A stretch of DNA of 64,000 nucleotides. Origin: Thalassomonas sp. M1454 (lineage in GTDB: Bacteria > Pseudomonadota > Gammaproteobacteria > Enterobacterales > Alteromonadaceae). Under the pieces are notes generated by a model. That model did not search any database. It saw only the letters and a list, made by a program, of their open reading frames with translations, and was not told the origin of the DNA. The stretch covers positions 376,705-440,704 of the forward strand of contig NZ_VKDD01000001.1 of NCBI RefSeq assembly GCF_007097525.1. Direction: 5' to 3'. Shown piece after piece: positions 12,961-22,703 of the stretch. Position 1 is the stretch's first letter; each line of letters opens with the position of its first letter. The position numbers and the translations under genes are program-made.

Positions 12961-13341
12961 TTAAAATTTATTAACAACGGCAGTTAGCCAAGGCGCTACC
13001 ATTGTTAAGGAATATGTTGTAAAAAATACTATCGGCGTTAAAACCAAAAATTTAAAACACAATACAAATAAGATTGCCGTAAGTATCATTTTTATTTTTA
13101 CGCCCTTGTTAAACGAGTCGACGACTTGTTTTGCGGCGCTAGCTCCAGCAAATTTAAATGCTTTCTGAGCAAATATGATGTTCGGTATTATACTTACAGC
13201 GCCACCAGCTAAAGCTGATTGTGAAGCAGTAAAACCCCAACAAAAATAAACGGTTACAAAGCTTAGAAGGGTAACAACAAGTTGCATTATAAGTTGCAGA
13301 TTTGCGTATTTTTTACCGGGTTTTGTAAGAATATTTACCAC
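12961..13341 (-). CDS. atpI: ATP synthase assembly protein AtpI
   Basis: The first gene of the atp operon. The 126 residues contain four predicted membrane helices (about 17-35, 38-58, 82-100 and 103-120). AtpI helps assemble the c-ring in some bacteria and is not part of the final enzyme. Sequence conservation is low in this family, so the call rests on position, length and the motif AGGAVSIIPNIIFA. A promoter candidate lies just upstream. Confidence 0.92.
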   Translation of the reverse strand: MVNILTKPGKKYANLQLIMQLVVTLLSFVTVYFCWGFTASQSALAGGAVSIIPNIIFAQKAFKFAGASAAKQVVDSFNKGVKIKMILTAILFVLCFKFLVLTPIVFFTTYSLTMVAPWLTAVVNKF

Positions 13342-13417
13342 CGGTAACTCCTAAGAAACACTATAAAATTTAATATTTTTTTAGCAATTATTATTTTTCT
13401 AGCTAAAAGCAAGCGCA

Positions 13418-13445
13418 AGTATACTGATTTACAGTATTTTTGCAA
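13418..13445 (-). promoter_or_regulatory. Candidate sigma-70 promoter of the atp operon
   Basis: On the minus strand TTGCAA (13440-13445) is followed, after 16 bases, by TATACT (13418-13423). It lies about 75 bases before the atpI start and is the best-looking match in this gap. No experimental start is known here. Confidence 0.5.
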
Positions 13446-13511
13446 CTTTAAAGACTAATACTTTCGTCACTAAAGGTGTCGATTTTTGTTCTAATTATTA
13501 TCTATTTAACT

Positions 13512-14408
13512 TTATTTGATCTTGGACAAAATACCGTCAAGCTCATCAAGAGAAGCATAAGAAATAACCATAGTTCCTTTGCCTTTTTTATTGTGCTTAA
13601 TTTGCACAGGTGAACCAATTCGAGTCGCTAAATCATCAGATAACTTAATAATATCTGGATCGATTGCTTTTTCTTGTTTTTCAACAATAGGTTCTTGTAC
13701 TTTTTTAACTAACTTTTCAGTTTCACGAACAGTTAATTCTTTTGCTGCAACAGTTCTTGCAGTAGTAGTTTGTAAGTCACCTTGTAAACTTAGCAAAGCA
13801 CGAGCATGACCCATTTCAATGTCACCATTTTCTAAAAATGTTTTAACATCGTCGTTTAAGCTATTTAAACGCAGTAGGTTGGTTACCGTAGTTCGAGATT
13901 TACCTACAGCAGTAGCAACTTCTTGGTGGGTTAATTCAAATTCATTAAGTAAACGGTCTAATGCAACCGCTTCTTCCATAGCATTTAAATCTTCACGCTG
14001 AATATTTTCAATCAGGGCGATAGCAACCGCTGATTCATCAGGAACGTCTTTGACTAAACATGGCACCATGTCTATTTCGGCAAGTTGTGATGCACGCCAT
14101 CTGCGCTCACCAGCGATTATCTCATATTTTTTTTCACCAATAGGGCGGACTACGATAGGTTGAATAATGCCTTGAGAACGAATTGAATTTGATAAATCTT
14201 CAAGGGCATCAGGGGACATGTCTTTACGAGGTTGATATTTACCTGGCTGTAATTGCTCTATAGGTAAATTTTGTAATTCACTTTTTTCAACAACTTCGGT
14301 AACGGCTTCGGTTGTAGTTTCGACGGCCTTTTCTTGGTTTTTTCTTGGTGCTGAGGTTAATAGGGCATCTAAGCCTCTACCTAAGCCGCGACGTTTCGAC
14401 GTGCTCAT
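13512..14408 (-). CDS. parB: Chromosome partitioning protein ParB
   Basis: A parS-binding CTPase clamp of 298 residues. The N-terminal domain carries the CTP-binding motifs GERRWRAS (about residue 100) and ENIQREDLNAMEEA (about 130). A helix-turn-helix follows (VATAVGKSRTTVTNLLRL, about 160-180), then a C-terminal dimerisation domain. Residues 1-17 are Lys/Arg/Gly-rich (STSKRRGLGRGLDALL), the segment that contacts ParA. It is 20 bases downstream of parA. Two perfect parS sites lie about 12 kb away in recF. Confidence 0.97.
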   Translation of the reverse strand: MSTSKRRGLGRGLDALLTSAPRKNQEKAVETTTEAVTEVVEKSELQNLPIEQLQPGKYQPRKDMSPDALEDLSNSIRSQGIIQPIVVRPIGEKKYEIIAGERRWRASQLAEIDMVPCLVKDVPDESAVAIALIENIQREDLNAMEEAVALDRLLNEFELTHQEVATAVGKSRTTVTNLLRLNSLNDDVKTFLENGDIEMGHARALLSLQGDLQTTTARTVAAKELTVRETEKLVKKVQEPIVEKQEKAIDPDIIKLSDDLATRIGSPVQIKHNKKGKGTMVISYASLDELDGILSKIK

Positions 14409-14428
14409 GGAAATCCTTGATTAATTAT

Positions 14429-15217
14429 TTAAGCTATTTCTTCTTGTTGTATTTGTTGCTGTTTTTTTAATACTTCTCCAGCCAGAGCTAAATACGCTTT
14501 AGCGCCAGTGGCAGATTTATCATAATACATTGCCGGAGCGCCAAAACTTGGTGCTTCCGCTAAACGAACGTTACGTGGAATCACAGTACGGTAAACTTTA
14601 TCACCAAAATGGCGCTTTAATTGTTCAGATACGTCATTGGCCAATCGGTTTCTAGGATCGTACATAGTGCGTAATATGCCTTCGATGTGTAAATCTTTAT
14701 TCACTACAGAAGATAATTTAGAGATGGTATCCATCAACGCAGTTAAACCTTCAAGAGCGTAATATTCACATTGCATTGGCACTAATACCGAATCGGCAGC
14801 AGCCATGGCATTAACAGTTAGCATGTTTAAAGAAGGAGGGCAGTCGATGATAATGAAATCGTACTCGTCTTTGTATGGCTCAAGAGCATTTCTTAAGCGC
14901 AATTCGCGAGCATAGACTTCCATTAATTTAATTTCAGCAGCGGTAACGTCTGTATTGGCTGCAATTAAATCATAAAGCCCTGTTGTTTCCTTACAAATAA
15001 CGTCTGTAAGAGGTTGTTCTTCAATAAGTAATTCGTAACTTGTGGCGTGAACTTCGTATTTATCTATACCGCTACCCATAGTAGCGTTACCTTGTGGATC
15101 AAGGTCGATAAGTAATACTTTACGTTTTGTGGCAGCTAAAGAAGCAGCTAAATTAACCGATGTAGTCGTTTTTCCAACGCCACCTTTTTGGTTAGCAATT
15201 GCAATTGTTTTTCCCAC
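14429..15217 (-). CDS. parA: Chromosome partitioning ATPase ParA
   Basis: A deviant-Walker ATPase that moves ParB-parS complexes over the nucleoid. The P-loop KGGVGKTT lies near the N-terminus and the Walker B region reads FIIIDCPPSLN. I place the start at the GTG at 15217 (262 residues): it follows a strong GGGGAC Shine-Dalgarno (15221-15226 on the minus strand), and the protein then begins VGKTIAIANQKGG as in its relatives. An upstream in-frame ATG at 15262 would add 15 unlikely residues and overlaps a terminator-like hairpin. Confidence 0.95.
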   Translation of the reverse strand: MGKTIAIANQKGGVGKTTTSVNLAASLAATKRKVLLIDLDPQGNATMGSGIDKYEVHATSYELLIEEQPLTDVICKETTGLYDLIAANTDVTAAEIKLMEVYARELRLRNALEPYKDEYDFIIIDCPPSLNMLTVNAMAAADSVLVPMQCEYYALEGLTALMDTISKLSSVVNKDLHIEGILRTMYDPRNRLANDVSEQLKRHFGDKVYRTVIPRNVRLAEAPSFGAPAMYYDKSATGAKAYLALAGEVLKKQQQIQQEEIA

Positions 15218-15243
15218 AATGTCCCCACAAAATTTTAAATTAA

Positions 15244-15268
15244 AAACAGGTATAAACTTCACCTGTTT
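15244..15268 (-). terminator. Terminator or attenuator between rsmG and parA
   Basis: AAACAGGT (15244-15251) and ACCTGTTT (15261-15268) form an 8-bp stem. On the minus strand the stem runs into a T-rich tract. It can end the mnmG-rsmG transcript, which would leave parAB with its own promoter or with partial read-through. Confidence 0.6.
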
Positions 15269-15292
15269 ATTATTATTTGTTTTTAAAGTTTT

Positions 15293-15916
15293 TTATACTT
15301 TTTTTAATTCAATTAAATGACGCTGACCTTCAAGCTCTGGTACATTGATCACTTCACTGTTTGTTAGCTCAATGCCAGCAGGTAATGCGTTCAACTCATC
15401 TTCAGGATACAAACCTTTTAGAGCATAAAAACGGCCGTCATTATCAATCAAATGCTTACACCAGTTAATCATATCTTCAAGCGAAGCGAAAGCTCTACTT
15501 AACACACCATCAAAAGGTACTTCAGGTTGATATTGTTCAACACGCGATAATACAGGCGTTACGTTTTCTAATTTTAGCTGAAAAACAACTTGCCGTAAAA
15601 ATGTAATTCGCTTGCCTAAGCTATCAAGTAAAACAAAGTTTTTCTCAGGATATAAAATAGCTAATGGAATACCAGGTAGTCCAGGTCCTGTGCCAACGTC
15701 AATGAAGTTCTCACCTTTAAGGTGTGGGCCATTCATTAAAGAATCTAAAATATGTTTAACTAGCATGTCACGTGGATTACGAACAGAAGTTAAATTGTAC
15801 GCTTTATTCCATTTATCAAGAAGTTGCACATAGGCAACCAATTTTTCAACTTGTTCGTCGCTTAAGGTTAGGCCCGATTTTTTTATCAGGACATGAAGTT
15901 CTTTAAGTAAATCCAT
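15293..15916 (-). CDS. rsmG: 16S rRNA (guanine(527)-N7)-methyltransferase RsmG
   Basis: Methylates G527 of 16S rRNA using S-adenosylmethionine. The 207 residues show the SAM-binding motif [17 protein letters not shown] (about 66-82) and the GidB family pattern [13 protein letters not shown] (about 34-46). It is 39 bases downstream of mnmG, the conserved gidA-gidB pair found next to many bacterial origins. Confidence 0.98.
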   Translation of the reverse strand: MDLLKELHVLIKKSGLTLSDEQVEKLVAYVQLLDKWNKAYNLTSVRNPRDMLVKHILDSLMNGPHLKGENFIDVGTGPGLPGIPLAILYPEKNFVLLDSLGKRITFLRQVVFQLKLENVTPVLSRVEQYQPEVPFDGVLSRAFASLEDMINWCKHLIDNDGRFYALKGLYPEDELNALPAGIELTNSEVINVPELEGQRHLIELKKV

Positions 15917-15955
15917 AAATTCTATTAATTACCTAGTGGGTCGTTGGTTTAGCGT

Positions 15956-17845
15956 TTAAGCTGATTTACGTAATAAACCATGTTTTTTTAAATAAACTAG
16001 CAACAAAGACACTGCTGCGGGAGTTATCCCTGATATTCTTGATGCTTTACCTAACGTTTCAGGACGAGCGTCTGAAAGTTTCGCTACCACTTCATTTGAT
16101 AAACCAGATATTTTACTAAAATCAAAATCGACAGGAATTAACGTATTTTCATGACGCTTTTTCTTATTGATCTCGTCCATTTGACGATCAATATAACCCG
16201 CGTATTTAGTTTGGATCTCAAGTTGTTCAGCTGCTTGCGTATCAGCGATTGCCGGACCTAAGTCAGTTATTGACATTAAATCTTCGTAACGAGTTTCAGG
16301 TCTACGTAATAATTCTTCTACATTAGACTCTTTGCTTAATGGATTTTTAAGCATGGTGTTTAATTGCTCAACACCAACATGTTCCTTATGAACCCAAGTG
16401 GAGCGTAAGCGCTGACGTTCTAATTCGATATTTTCCATTTTTTCACAGAAACGAGCCCAACGAGCATCACCTACAATGCCTAATTCACGGCCTTTTTCTG
16501 TTAAACGAATATCAGCGTTATCTTCGCGCAATAACAAACGGTATTCAGCACGAGATGTGAACATGCGGTATGGTTCTTTTGTACCTAAAGTTGAAAGATC
16601 GTCTATAAGTACGCCCATGTAAGCTTCTTCACGGCCTGGGGTAAAACCGTCTTTACCTTGGCTACGTAAACCGGCATTTAAACCAGCAATTAAACCTTGA
16701 GCTCCAGCTTCTTCGTAACCGGTAGTTCCATTAATTTGGCCAGCAAAGAATAAGTTTTCAACAAATTTAGTTTCTAGAGTTTGTTTTAAATCACGAGGAT
16801 CAAAGTAATCGTATTCAATTGCGTAACCAGGGCGGGTTATATGAGCATTTTCAAAACCTTTGATCGATCTAACCAGATCCATTTGTACATCAAACGGTAA
16901 ACTTGTAGAAATACCATTTGGATAAATTTCATGAGTAGTTAAACCTTCAGGCTCAACAAAAATTTGATGCGAGTCTTTATCGCTAAAGCGCATTATTTTG
17001 TCTTCAATTGAAGGGCAGTAACGAGGACCTACACCTTCAATAACACCAGTATACATAGGAGAACGGTCAAGTCCGCCACGAATAATATCGTGAGTATTGG
17101 TGTTAGTATGTGTGATGTAACAAGGAATTTGCTGCGGGTGATGCTCTTTTTTGCCCATAAACGAGAATGTTGGCAAAGGGGTGTCACCAGGTTGCTCTTG
17201 CATCACCGAAAAATCTAATGATCTTGCATCTAATCTTGGTGGAGTACCGGTTTTTAAACGCTCGATCCTAAATGGCATATCACGTAAACGCTCAGCTAAG
17301 TTTACCGATGCTGGATCACCCGCACGACCACCTTGATAATTATTTAAACCAATGTGGATCTGGCCTGCAAGGAAAGTACCTACAGTTAAGACAACTGTTT
17401 TACCTTTAAATTTAAGGCCCATTTGCGTTGATACACCAACCACTCGATCCTGTTCAAGGATCAAATCATCACATGGCTGTTGGAAAATAGTTAAGTTTTC
17501 TTGGTTTTCTAGGAAATTACGAACATAGTTTTTATAAAGTAATCTATCGGCTTGCGCACGTGTTGCGCGAACGGCAGGGCCTTTAGAAGAGTTTAGAGTA
17601 CGAAATTGGATCCCAGCATGATCAATAGCTTCAGCCATCAAGCCACCAAGGGCATCAATCTCTTTCACTAAATGGCCTTTACCAATACCACCAATTGCAG
17701 GGTTACATGACATTGCACCAAGAGTATCAATGTTATGAGTAAGCAATAATGTTTTACTGCCCATGCGAGCTGATGCAAGAGCTGCTTCTGTACCTGCGTG
17801 TCCGCCTCCGACTACGATAACGTCAAAGGATTCTTGATACCACAT
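15956..17845 (-). CDS. mnmG: tRNA uridine-5-carboxymethylaminomethyl(34) synthesis enzyme MnmG
   Basis: With MnmE it modifies the wobble uridine of several tRNAs. The 629 residues equal the E. coli length. The N-terminal FAD-binding motif is [16 protein letters not shown] (about 9-24), followed by [14 protein letters not shown] (about 45-58) with the conserved Cys. The C-terminal helical GidA domain binds MnmE. The gene borders oriC, and its upstream region is the AT-rich unwinding part of the origin. Confidence 0.99.
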   Translation of the reverse strand: MWYQESFDVIVVGGGHAGTEAALASARMGSKTLLLTHNIDTLGAMSCNPAIGGIGKGHLVKEIDALGGLMAEAIDHAGIQFRTLNSSKGPAVRATRAQADRLLYKNYVRNFLENQENLTIFQQPCDDLILEQDRVVGVSTQMGLKFKGKTVVLTVGTFLAGQIHIGLNNYQGGRAGDPASVNLAERLRDMPFRIERLKTGTPPRLDARSLDFSVMQEQPGDTPLPTFSFMGKKEHHPQQIPCYITHTNTNTHDIIRGGLDRSPMYTGVIEGVGPRYCPSIEDKIMRFSDKDSHQIFVEPEGLTTHEIYPNGISTSLPFDVQMDLVRSIKGFENAHITRPGYAIEYDYFDPRDLKQTLETKFVENLFFAGQINGTTGYEEAGAQGLIAGLNAGLRSQGKDGFTPGREEAYMGVLIDDLSTLGTKEPYRMFTSRAEYRLLLREDNADIRLTEKGRELGIVGDARWARFCEKMENIELERQRLRSTWVHKEHVGVEQLNTMLKNPLSKESNVEELLRRPETRYEDLMSITDLGPAIADTQAAEQLEIQTKYAGYIDRQMDEINKKKRHENTLIPVDFDFSKISGLSNEVVAKLSDARPETLGKASRISGITPAAVSLLLVYLKKHGLLRKSA

Positions 17846-17927
17846 GCTTTTGCACCTCTAAAAAATTAATGAAAACGAATAAAACTTTAAGAAGAGTATT
17901 CTACCGTTATTTTTAGCTAAGTGAAAC

Positions 17928-18262
17928 GATCAAAATGTTAAAAAGATCTTAGCCATGGATCATTAATAATATATAAAGATCTTTATATAGATCTTATTAC
18001 TATTACTATTAACGATCCGTTTTTCTGTGGTTAACTCTATATTTATTATATATTACAGTAGTTTAAGTTAGATCCTAAACTGTGATCAAACGTGGATCAA
18101 GTGGCAAATAACCTCTGTTTAAATAGGCCTTTTATCCACAACACGATCTTGTTTTTATTTAGTACACTGAATAACAACGTTAAATCAATATGTTTTACAC
18201 AGATTTATGCACAATACAGTTATTTTAGATCGTAAAATGTGCATAACTCGTTATAACTGATC
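17928..18262. other. oriC: Chromosomal replication origin oriC (mnmG-mioC interval)
   Basis: Twelve GATC sites occur in 335 bases: starts at 17928, 17945, 17958, 17978, 17990, 18014, 18071, 18084, 18095, 18145, 18228 and 18259. The left side (about 17940-18020) is AT-rich and contains GATCTT-type 13-mer-like units, the unwinding element. DnaA boxes: TTATCCACA at 18132-18140 (perfect), TTATGCACA at 18205-18213, its reverse complement TGTGCATAA at 18238-18246, and TGTGGTTAA at 18026-18034 (one mismatch, minus strand). Order, flanking genes and Dam-site density match E. coli and Vibrio oriC. DnaA opens the duplex here and SeqA would sequester the hemimethylated GATC sites. Confidence 0.93.
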
Positions 18263-18694
18263 TAAATTTTTAGTAATCCAGATCTTAGCACTCTCTTCTG
18301 GATCATCATCAGCGACCATATCGATCATGAAAATATCGATTAATTTATTAGCTGACTTAGATAACATTGTGTTTTCTAAAGACTTTCCGGCATAACAAAA
18401 AGTATCGTAACTACTATCACCAACAGCGATCACTAAAAATTTTAGATCGCTAAGGTCTTGATCCGTAGATTTTAGATCGTGGATAAAGTTTTCTATGTTT
18501 TCAGGAAAATCACCAGCTCCATGGGTTGAGGTACACAAAACCCAAGTCTGATCTTTTTGTTCAATTTCAAAAAAATTTGGCTGAAAATGAATTTTTGTAC
18601 TGTGATTTTGCTCTTTTAAGACTTCTTCAACAGCTTCTGCAACATATTCTGTGCCACCTAACATGCTGCCGACGATGATTTGAAACGATGACAT
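18251..18694 (-). CDS. mioC: Flavodoxin-like protein MioC
   Basis: A 147-residue single-domain flavodoxin. The FMN phosphate loop is VGSMLGGTEYVAEAV (about 8-22), and the FMN ring loops are CTSTHGAGDFPEN (about 53-65) and VAVGDSSYDTFCYAGK (about 89-104). E. coli MioC has been linked to biotin synthase electron transfer. Transcription runs leftward into oriC, as in E. coli, where it can affect initiation. The start of the gene carries several more GATC sites. Confidence 0.95.
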   Translation of the reverse strand: MSSFQIIVGSMLGGTEYVAEAVEEVLKEQNHSTKIHFQPNFFEIEQKDQTWVLCTSTHGAGDFPENIENFIHDLKSTDQDLSDLKFLVIAVGDSSYDTFCYAGKSLENTMLSKSANKLIDIFMIDMVADDDPEESAKIWITKNLDQL

Positions 18695-18781
18695 TTGGGT
18701 TCTCTTGCTTATTATTTGAGTGTTTATGGGAGGATATTATAGCTGAAATATGGGGGAATTAGAGTGGTTTTATAAAAATAT

Positions 18782-18931
18782 GCACGCTGTCAAGCGAGGG
18801 GGTCCCGCACAAAAGCACTGCGGGATGACGCGGTGTAAATTAACAATTTAAGCTGAACATTCTGAGAAAAAATACTCCGTCATCCCTGAGGAGCACTAGC
18901 GACATCAGGGACCTCCTGACTTGTACAGTGC
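18782..18931 (-). repeat. MITE-like palindromic element, copy A
   Basis: A 150-base element whose reverse complement closely matches copy B (20515-20662). Ends are GCACGCTGTCAAG and CTTGTACAGTGC, an imperfect terminal inverted repeat reaching into GAGGTCCC. It holds two hairpins, one with the stem CCCGCA/TGCGGG and one with TCCCTGA/TCAGGGA, and their inner arms GGGATGACG and CGTCATCCC can also pair with each other. There is no ORF. I see no clear target-site duplication. It sits between mioC and mnmE. Confidence 0.8.
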
Positions 18932-18966
18932 ATTAATTAAAATATGTTTTTAGCTATGGTTAAATA

Positions 18967-20352
18967 TCATTTACCAATACAAAACGATGAAAAGATCTGG
19001 CCAAGTAGGTCATCAGAGGTAAAATCACCGGTAATTTCATTAAGGTGTTGCTGACAAATTCTGAGTTCTTCAGCTAATATTTCACCTGCAACAAAAGATT
19101 CTAATTGATCTAATCCGGTGATTAGATGCTGGTGTGCTTGCTCAAGTGCGGTTAAATGACGACGTCTGGCCATAAAACTACCTTCCATTGAACCTTGGTA
19201 GCCCATACATTGCTTTAAATGATCTTTTAGCTGCTGTACGCCATCACCTGTTTTAGCAGATAGCGCTATAGTATCTGTGCCATGCTCAAGTGATTTACCA
19301 GTAGTAATCCCACTCACATCAGCTTTGTTTTTAACTATGGTTACGCCCATATCTTTAGGTAAGCGATCAAAAAATTCAGGCCAAAATGCTTTTGGGTTAC
19401 TGTGATCTTCTTTTTCTGAATCAATCATAAGTAAAACGCGATCTGCTTGTTCTATTTCTTTCCAAGCTCGTTCAATACCTATTTGTTCTACTTTATCAGG
19501 GCTTTCCCTTAAGCCTGCAGTATCAATAATATGCAGTGGCATGCCATCTATATGTATTTGCTCTGTAAGTACATCACGTGTTGTCCCTTCAATGTCGGTA
19601 ACTATGGCAGAGTCTTTACCACTTAATGCATTAAGCAGGCTAGATTTACCAGCATTAGGGCGTCCAGCGATAACTACACGCATACCTTCACGGATAATTG
19701 CACCTTGTTGAGCTTGCTTTAATACTTGATAAACACTGTCGATAATTGCTTGTAGATCTGTATTTATTTTAGTGTCGGCAAGAAAATCAATCTCTTCTTC
19801 AGGAAAGTCGATGGCGGCTTCAACGTACATTCGTAGATGAATTACATCTTCAACGAGTTGGTGAACTAACTTAGAAAAGTCACCCTGCAATGAGTGTAGG
19901 GCAGCTCTTGCTGCTTGTTCCGAGCTTGAGTTAATTAAATCTGCGATTGCTTCTGCCTGGGTTAAATCAAGTTTATCATTTAAAAAGGCTTGCTCAGAGA
20001 ATTCACCAGGTCGAGCCATACGTACGCCTGCGATTGCTAGAATATGATTAAGCAACATATCTAAAATTACGGGACCGCCGTGGCCTTGTAGTTCAATAAC
20101 ATCTTCACCGGTAAATGAATTTGGGCCTTTAAAATAAAGTGCTATACCTTGATCAATAACCTGTTGATTTTGATCATAGAAAGGTAAATATTCTGCCTTT
20201 CTTATTTCTGGTACTTTACCAAGTACCTTTTCGGCAACCATAGTAGCTAATGGCCCCGATACTCGGATAATGCCAACACCACCTCGACCTGGCGCAGTTG
20301 CCTGTGCTGCTATGGTTTCAGTGTTTTGGCTTAAGGTACTTGAGTTTGGCAT
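18967..20352 (-). CDS. mnmE: tRNA modification GTPase MnmE
   Basis: The partner of MnmG in wobble-uridine modification. The 461 residues contain an N-terminal tetrahydrofolate-binding domain ([21 protein letters not shown]), a helical domain, and an inserted G domain with GRPNAGKSS near residue 230, DIEGTTRD and DTAGLR. The C-terminal motif is CIGK, with the catalytic Cys. The gene is bracketed by two inverted copies of a 150-bp palindromic element, which is unusual in this conserved neighbourhood. Confidence 0.99.
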   Translation of the reverse strand: MPNSSTLSQNTETIAAQATAPGRGGVGIIRVSGPLATMVAEKVLGKVPEIRKAEYLPFYDQNQQVIDQGIALYFKGPNSFTGEDVIELQGHGGPVILDMLLNHILAIAGVRMARPGEFSEQAFLNDKLDLTQAEAIADLINSSSEQAARAALHSLQGDFSKLVHQLVEDVIHLRMYVEAAIDFPEEEIDFLADTKINTDLQAIIDSVYQVLKQAQQGAIIREGMRVVIAGRPNAGKSSLLNALSGKDSAIVTDIEGTTRDVLTEQIHIDGMPLHIIDTAGLRESPDKVEQIGIERAWKEIEQADRVLLMIDSEKEDHSNPKAFWPEFFDRLPKDMGVTIVKNKADVSGITTGKSLEHGTDTIALSAKTGDGVQQLKDHLKQCMGYQGSMEGSFMARRRHLTALEQAHQHLITGLDQLESFVAGEILAEELRICQQHLNEITGDFTSDDLLGQIFSSFCIGK

Positions 20353-20514
20353 TGGATAATTCGCTACTAGGTTTTAATTTGATAATTGTTTGTATTATAA
20401 ACATAAAAGAATGGAGAGACTAGAAATGAGGGCAAAGTTAATAGTTTAATTGTTTTTTGAAGTGATAAATATCTTAGTTATATGAAATATAAGCTATAAA
20501 CCTGTTTGTTATAA

Positions 20515-20662
20515 GCACGCTGTCAAGCTGGGAGGTCCCTGATGTCGCTAGTGCTCCTCAAGGATGACGGCGTATTTTATCTGATTTTCACTATAAAATT
20601 ATTAACTTACACCACGTCATCCCGTCGTGCTTTTGGACGGGACCTCATTCAGCGAACAGTGC
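20515..20662 (+). repeat. MITE-like palindromic element, copy B (inverted relative to copy A)
   Basis: 148 bases. Aligned with the reverse complement of copy A, the block from GGAGGTCC to GTATTTT agrees at 46 of 48 positions. The right-hand hairpin block also agrees except at paired positions, where CCCGCA/TGCGGG becomes CCCGTC/GACGGG: both arms change so pairing is kept. The central 30 bases or so diverge. Ends are GCACGCTGTCAAG and GAACAGTGC. There is no ORF. Confidence 0.8.
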
Positions 20663-20742
20663 TTAACTAAATTTACACTACATCGTGTGTGCTACCGATA
20701 CTTCGCTCCTGGCGGTATCGGATTACGACCATCCCTGGTCGC

Positions 20743-20770
20743 AAAAAAAAGCGACCATAAGGTCGCTTTT
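20743..20770 (-). terminator. Intrinsic terminator of the rpmH-rnpA-yidD-yidC transcript
   Basis: GCGACC (20751-20756) pairs with GGTCGC (20761-20766) around an ATAA loop. The A-run at 20743-20750 gives eight T on the minus strand, directly after yidC. Confidence 0.85.
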
Positions 20771-20789
20771 ATCAGAAGTATTGAGATTA

Positions 20790-22445
20790 TTAACTCTTAG
20801 CAAGTTTCTCTTTTTCTTCTTTCTTATCAATGCCTCTAAATATAATTAGCATTTGGATAATAGTAATTACGTTTGAAATGAACCAGTAAAGAACTAAGCC
20901 TGATGGGAACCATAAGAAGAAGAACGTAAAGAATACTGGCATCCATTGCATCATTTTTTGTTGCATTGGATCTTGTGACATTGCCGGTTGTAATTTTTGC
21001 ATCAAGAACATAGATGCACCCATAAGAATAGGTAGCACGAAGTATGGGTCTTTTGATGATAAATCTGTGATCCATAAACCAAATTCTGCGTGACGCAACT
21101 CTACACTTTCCATAAATACCCAGTATAAAGCTAGGAAAATAGGCATTTGTAGTAATAGTGGTAAACAACCACCAGCAGGGTTCACTTTTTCTTTCTTGTA
21201 TAGTTCCATCATCGCTTGTGACATTTTTTGACGGTCACTGCCATGACGATCTTTTAATGCTGCAATCTTTGGCTGGATCTTACGCATTTTAGCCATTGAG
21301 GTATATTGCGTCTTAGTTAATGGGTACATTAATGTTTTCACTACAATAGTGATACAGATAATGGCAACACCCCAGTTAACAACAATACCTTGGATAAATA
21401 TTAATAAGGCAAATAACGGTTGTGAAATCATCCATAAGAAACCGTAATCTACAGTTAAGTCGAGGCCATCAGCAATTTGTTCAAGTTTGTCTTGATCTTT
21501 AGGACCAACATAAAACTCTGCAGATGTTGTTTGCTGCGTACCAGGAGCAACAGAGATAAGAGGTGCTTTAAAACCAATTACAGCTTCACCATTATTAGCT
21601 AAATAAGTTGTGTAAATTTGATTAGTGTTATCTTTATTAGGTACCCATGCCGTTACAAAGTAATGTTGTAACATTGCAACCCAACCAGCTTTAGTAGTCT
21701 CGGTTAAGTTGGCATCTTCGATATCATCAAAGTCATATTTTTCATAACGAGTTTCAGTAGTTGAATAAGCAGCACCACGGTAAGTAGGCATCATCATTGA
21801 AGAGTCGTCATCAATATTAATTGATTGCTTTAATTGTGCATATAACTGCACGTTCGCGTCACTAGCACTGTTATTAATTACATTGTAAGCAACTGTTAAG
21901 TTGTACTTACCTTGTTCTAGGGTAAAGCTTTTAACGTATGTTACATCGTTATTTACATAGCTTAGCTCAACAACTAGTTTTTCATCACCCTCAGCTAAAG
22001 TGTAATCTTGTGCTGTAGAAGAATAAATAGGGCGACCAGCTGCGCTAGCATCAGGACCTTGATTGCCAATTAGACCGCTTTGGGCAACAAAAGTGAAACC
22101 TTCCTTGGTGATGATAGGCATAGCAATACCACTACCTTGCTCTGTTTCATAGGCTAGTAATTTAGCTGAAACAATATCTCCACCTTGCTTATCAATTTTA
22201 AGCTCTAATACATCTGAAGTAATGGTTATGATGCCACCAGCAGTTGCCGATTGGTTAACCGAACTTTTTGCATCACTTCCTGCAGGAACAAATTCATCAT
22301 TTACTGCTGAACTTGTAGGAACATTATTTGAAGTAACTTGTTCTGTTTGAGGTTGTACTGGAGCATTATCCAGTTGCCATTGGTTGAAAAGTAAATAACT
22401 TACAACTAACAATGCTACAAATAGCAAACCGCGTTGTGATTCCAT
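20790..22445 (-). CDS. yidC: Membrane protein insertase YidC
   Basis: Inserts and folds inner-membrane proteins, alone or with SecYEG; substrates include the Fo c subunit coded in this window. The 551 residues have an N-terminal membrane anchor (about 5-21), a large periplasmic beta domain (about 60-340), and five C-terminal helices containing the hydrophilic-groove segment MYPLTKTQYTSMAKMRK. A charged C-terminal tail follows (KKEEKEKLAK). It is 6 bases downstream of yidD. Confidence 0.98.
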   Translation of the reverse strand: MESQRGLLFVALLVVSYLLFNQWQLDNAPVQPQTEQVTSNNVPTSSAVNDEFVPAGSDAKSSVNQSATAGGIITITSDVLELKIDKQGGDIVSAKLLAYETEQGSGIAMPIITKEGFTFVAQSGLIGNQGPDASAAGRPIYSSTAQDYTLAEGDEKLVVELSYVNNDVTYVKSFTLEQGKYNLTVAYNVINNSASDANVQLYAQLKQSINIDDDSSMMMPTYRGAAYSTTETRYEKYDFDDIEDANLTETTKAGWVAMLQHYFVTAWVPNKDNTNQIYTTYLANNGEAVIGFKAPLISVAPGTQQTTSAEFYVGPKDQDKLEQIADGLDLTVDYGFLWMISQPLFALLIFIQGIVVNWGVAIICITIVVKTLMYPLTKTQYTSMAKMRKIQPKIAALKDRHGSDRQKMSQAMMELYKKEKVNPAGGCLPLLLQMPIFLALYWVFMESVELRHAEFGLWITDLSSKDPYFVLPILMGASMFLMQKLQPAMSQDPMQQKMMQWMPVFFTFFFLWFPSGLVLYWFISNVITIIQMLIIFRGIDKKEEKEKLAKS

Positions 22446-22451
22446 AATCTG

Positions 22452-22703
22452 TTAATTCTCTTTATTTGTGTTTTTTGGTACGTGGTCTTCACCACCTGCA
22501 TGCAAGGGATGACATTTTAATATACGTTTGATAGCTAACCAACAACCTTTTATTACGCCAAAGCGATTAATAGCTTCAATAGCATAGGTCGAGCAGGTTG
22601 GGTCAAAGCGACAATTGTTACCTAATAAAGGGCTTATCCAGCGCTTGTAGGCAATAATAGGAGCAATAATTAACTTTTGTGCCGTTGAATTATTTTGCGC
22701 CAT
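22452..22703 (-). CDS. yidD: Membrane protein insertion efficiency factor YidD
   Basis: A small 83-residue DUF37/YidD protein with the signature [25 protein letters not shown] and later [13 protein letters not shown]. It aids YidC-dependent insertion. Its start lies inside rnpA (34-base overlap) and its end is 6 bases before yidC, the usual rpmH-rnpA-yidD-yidC order. Confidence 0.97.
   Translation of the reverse strand: MAQNNSTAQKLIIAPIIAYKRWISPLLGNNCRFDPTCSTYAIEAINRFGVIKGCWLAIKRILKCHPLHAGGEDHVPKNTNKEN

Larger units (their letters stand above)
20353..20789. other. Intergenic region between mnmE and yidC
   Basis: This 437-base gap holds the upstream region of mnmE, element copy B (20515-20662), then three hairpins in a row: CCGATAC/GTATCGG (20695-20721), CGACCA/TGGTCG (20726-20741) and GCGACC/GGTCGC (20751-20766). 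The last is the yidC terminator. No coding region is seen. Confidence 0.75.

Noticed and set aside
15218..15262. ATG start of parA at 15262
   Set aside because: It adds 15 residues not found in ParA, overlaps a terminator-like hairpin, and the GTG at 15217 has the stronger Shine-Dalgarno.
15762..15777. Third parS-like site (ATGTCACGTGGATTAC) in rsmG
   Set aside because: Only the central TCACGTGGA core matches; the outer positions TGTT and AACA are lost.
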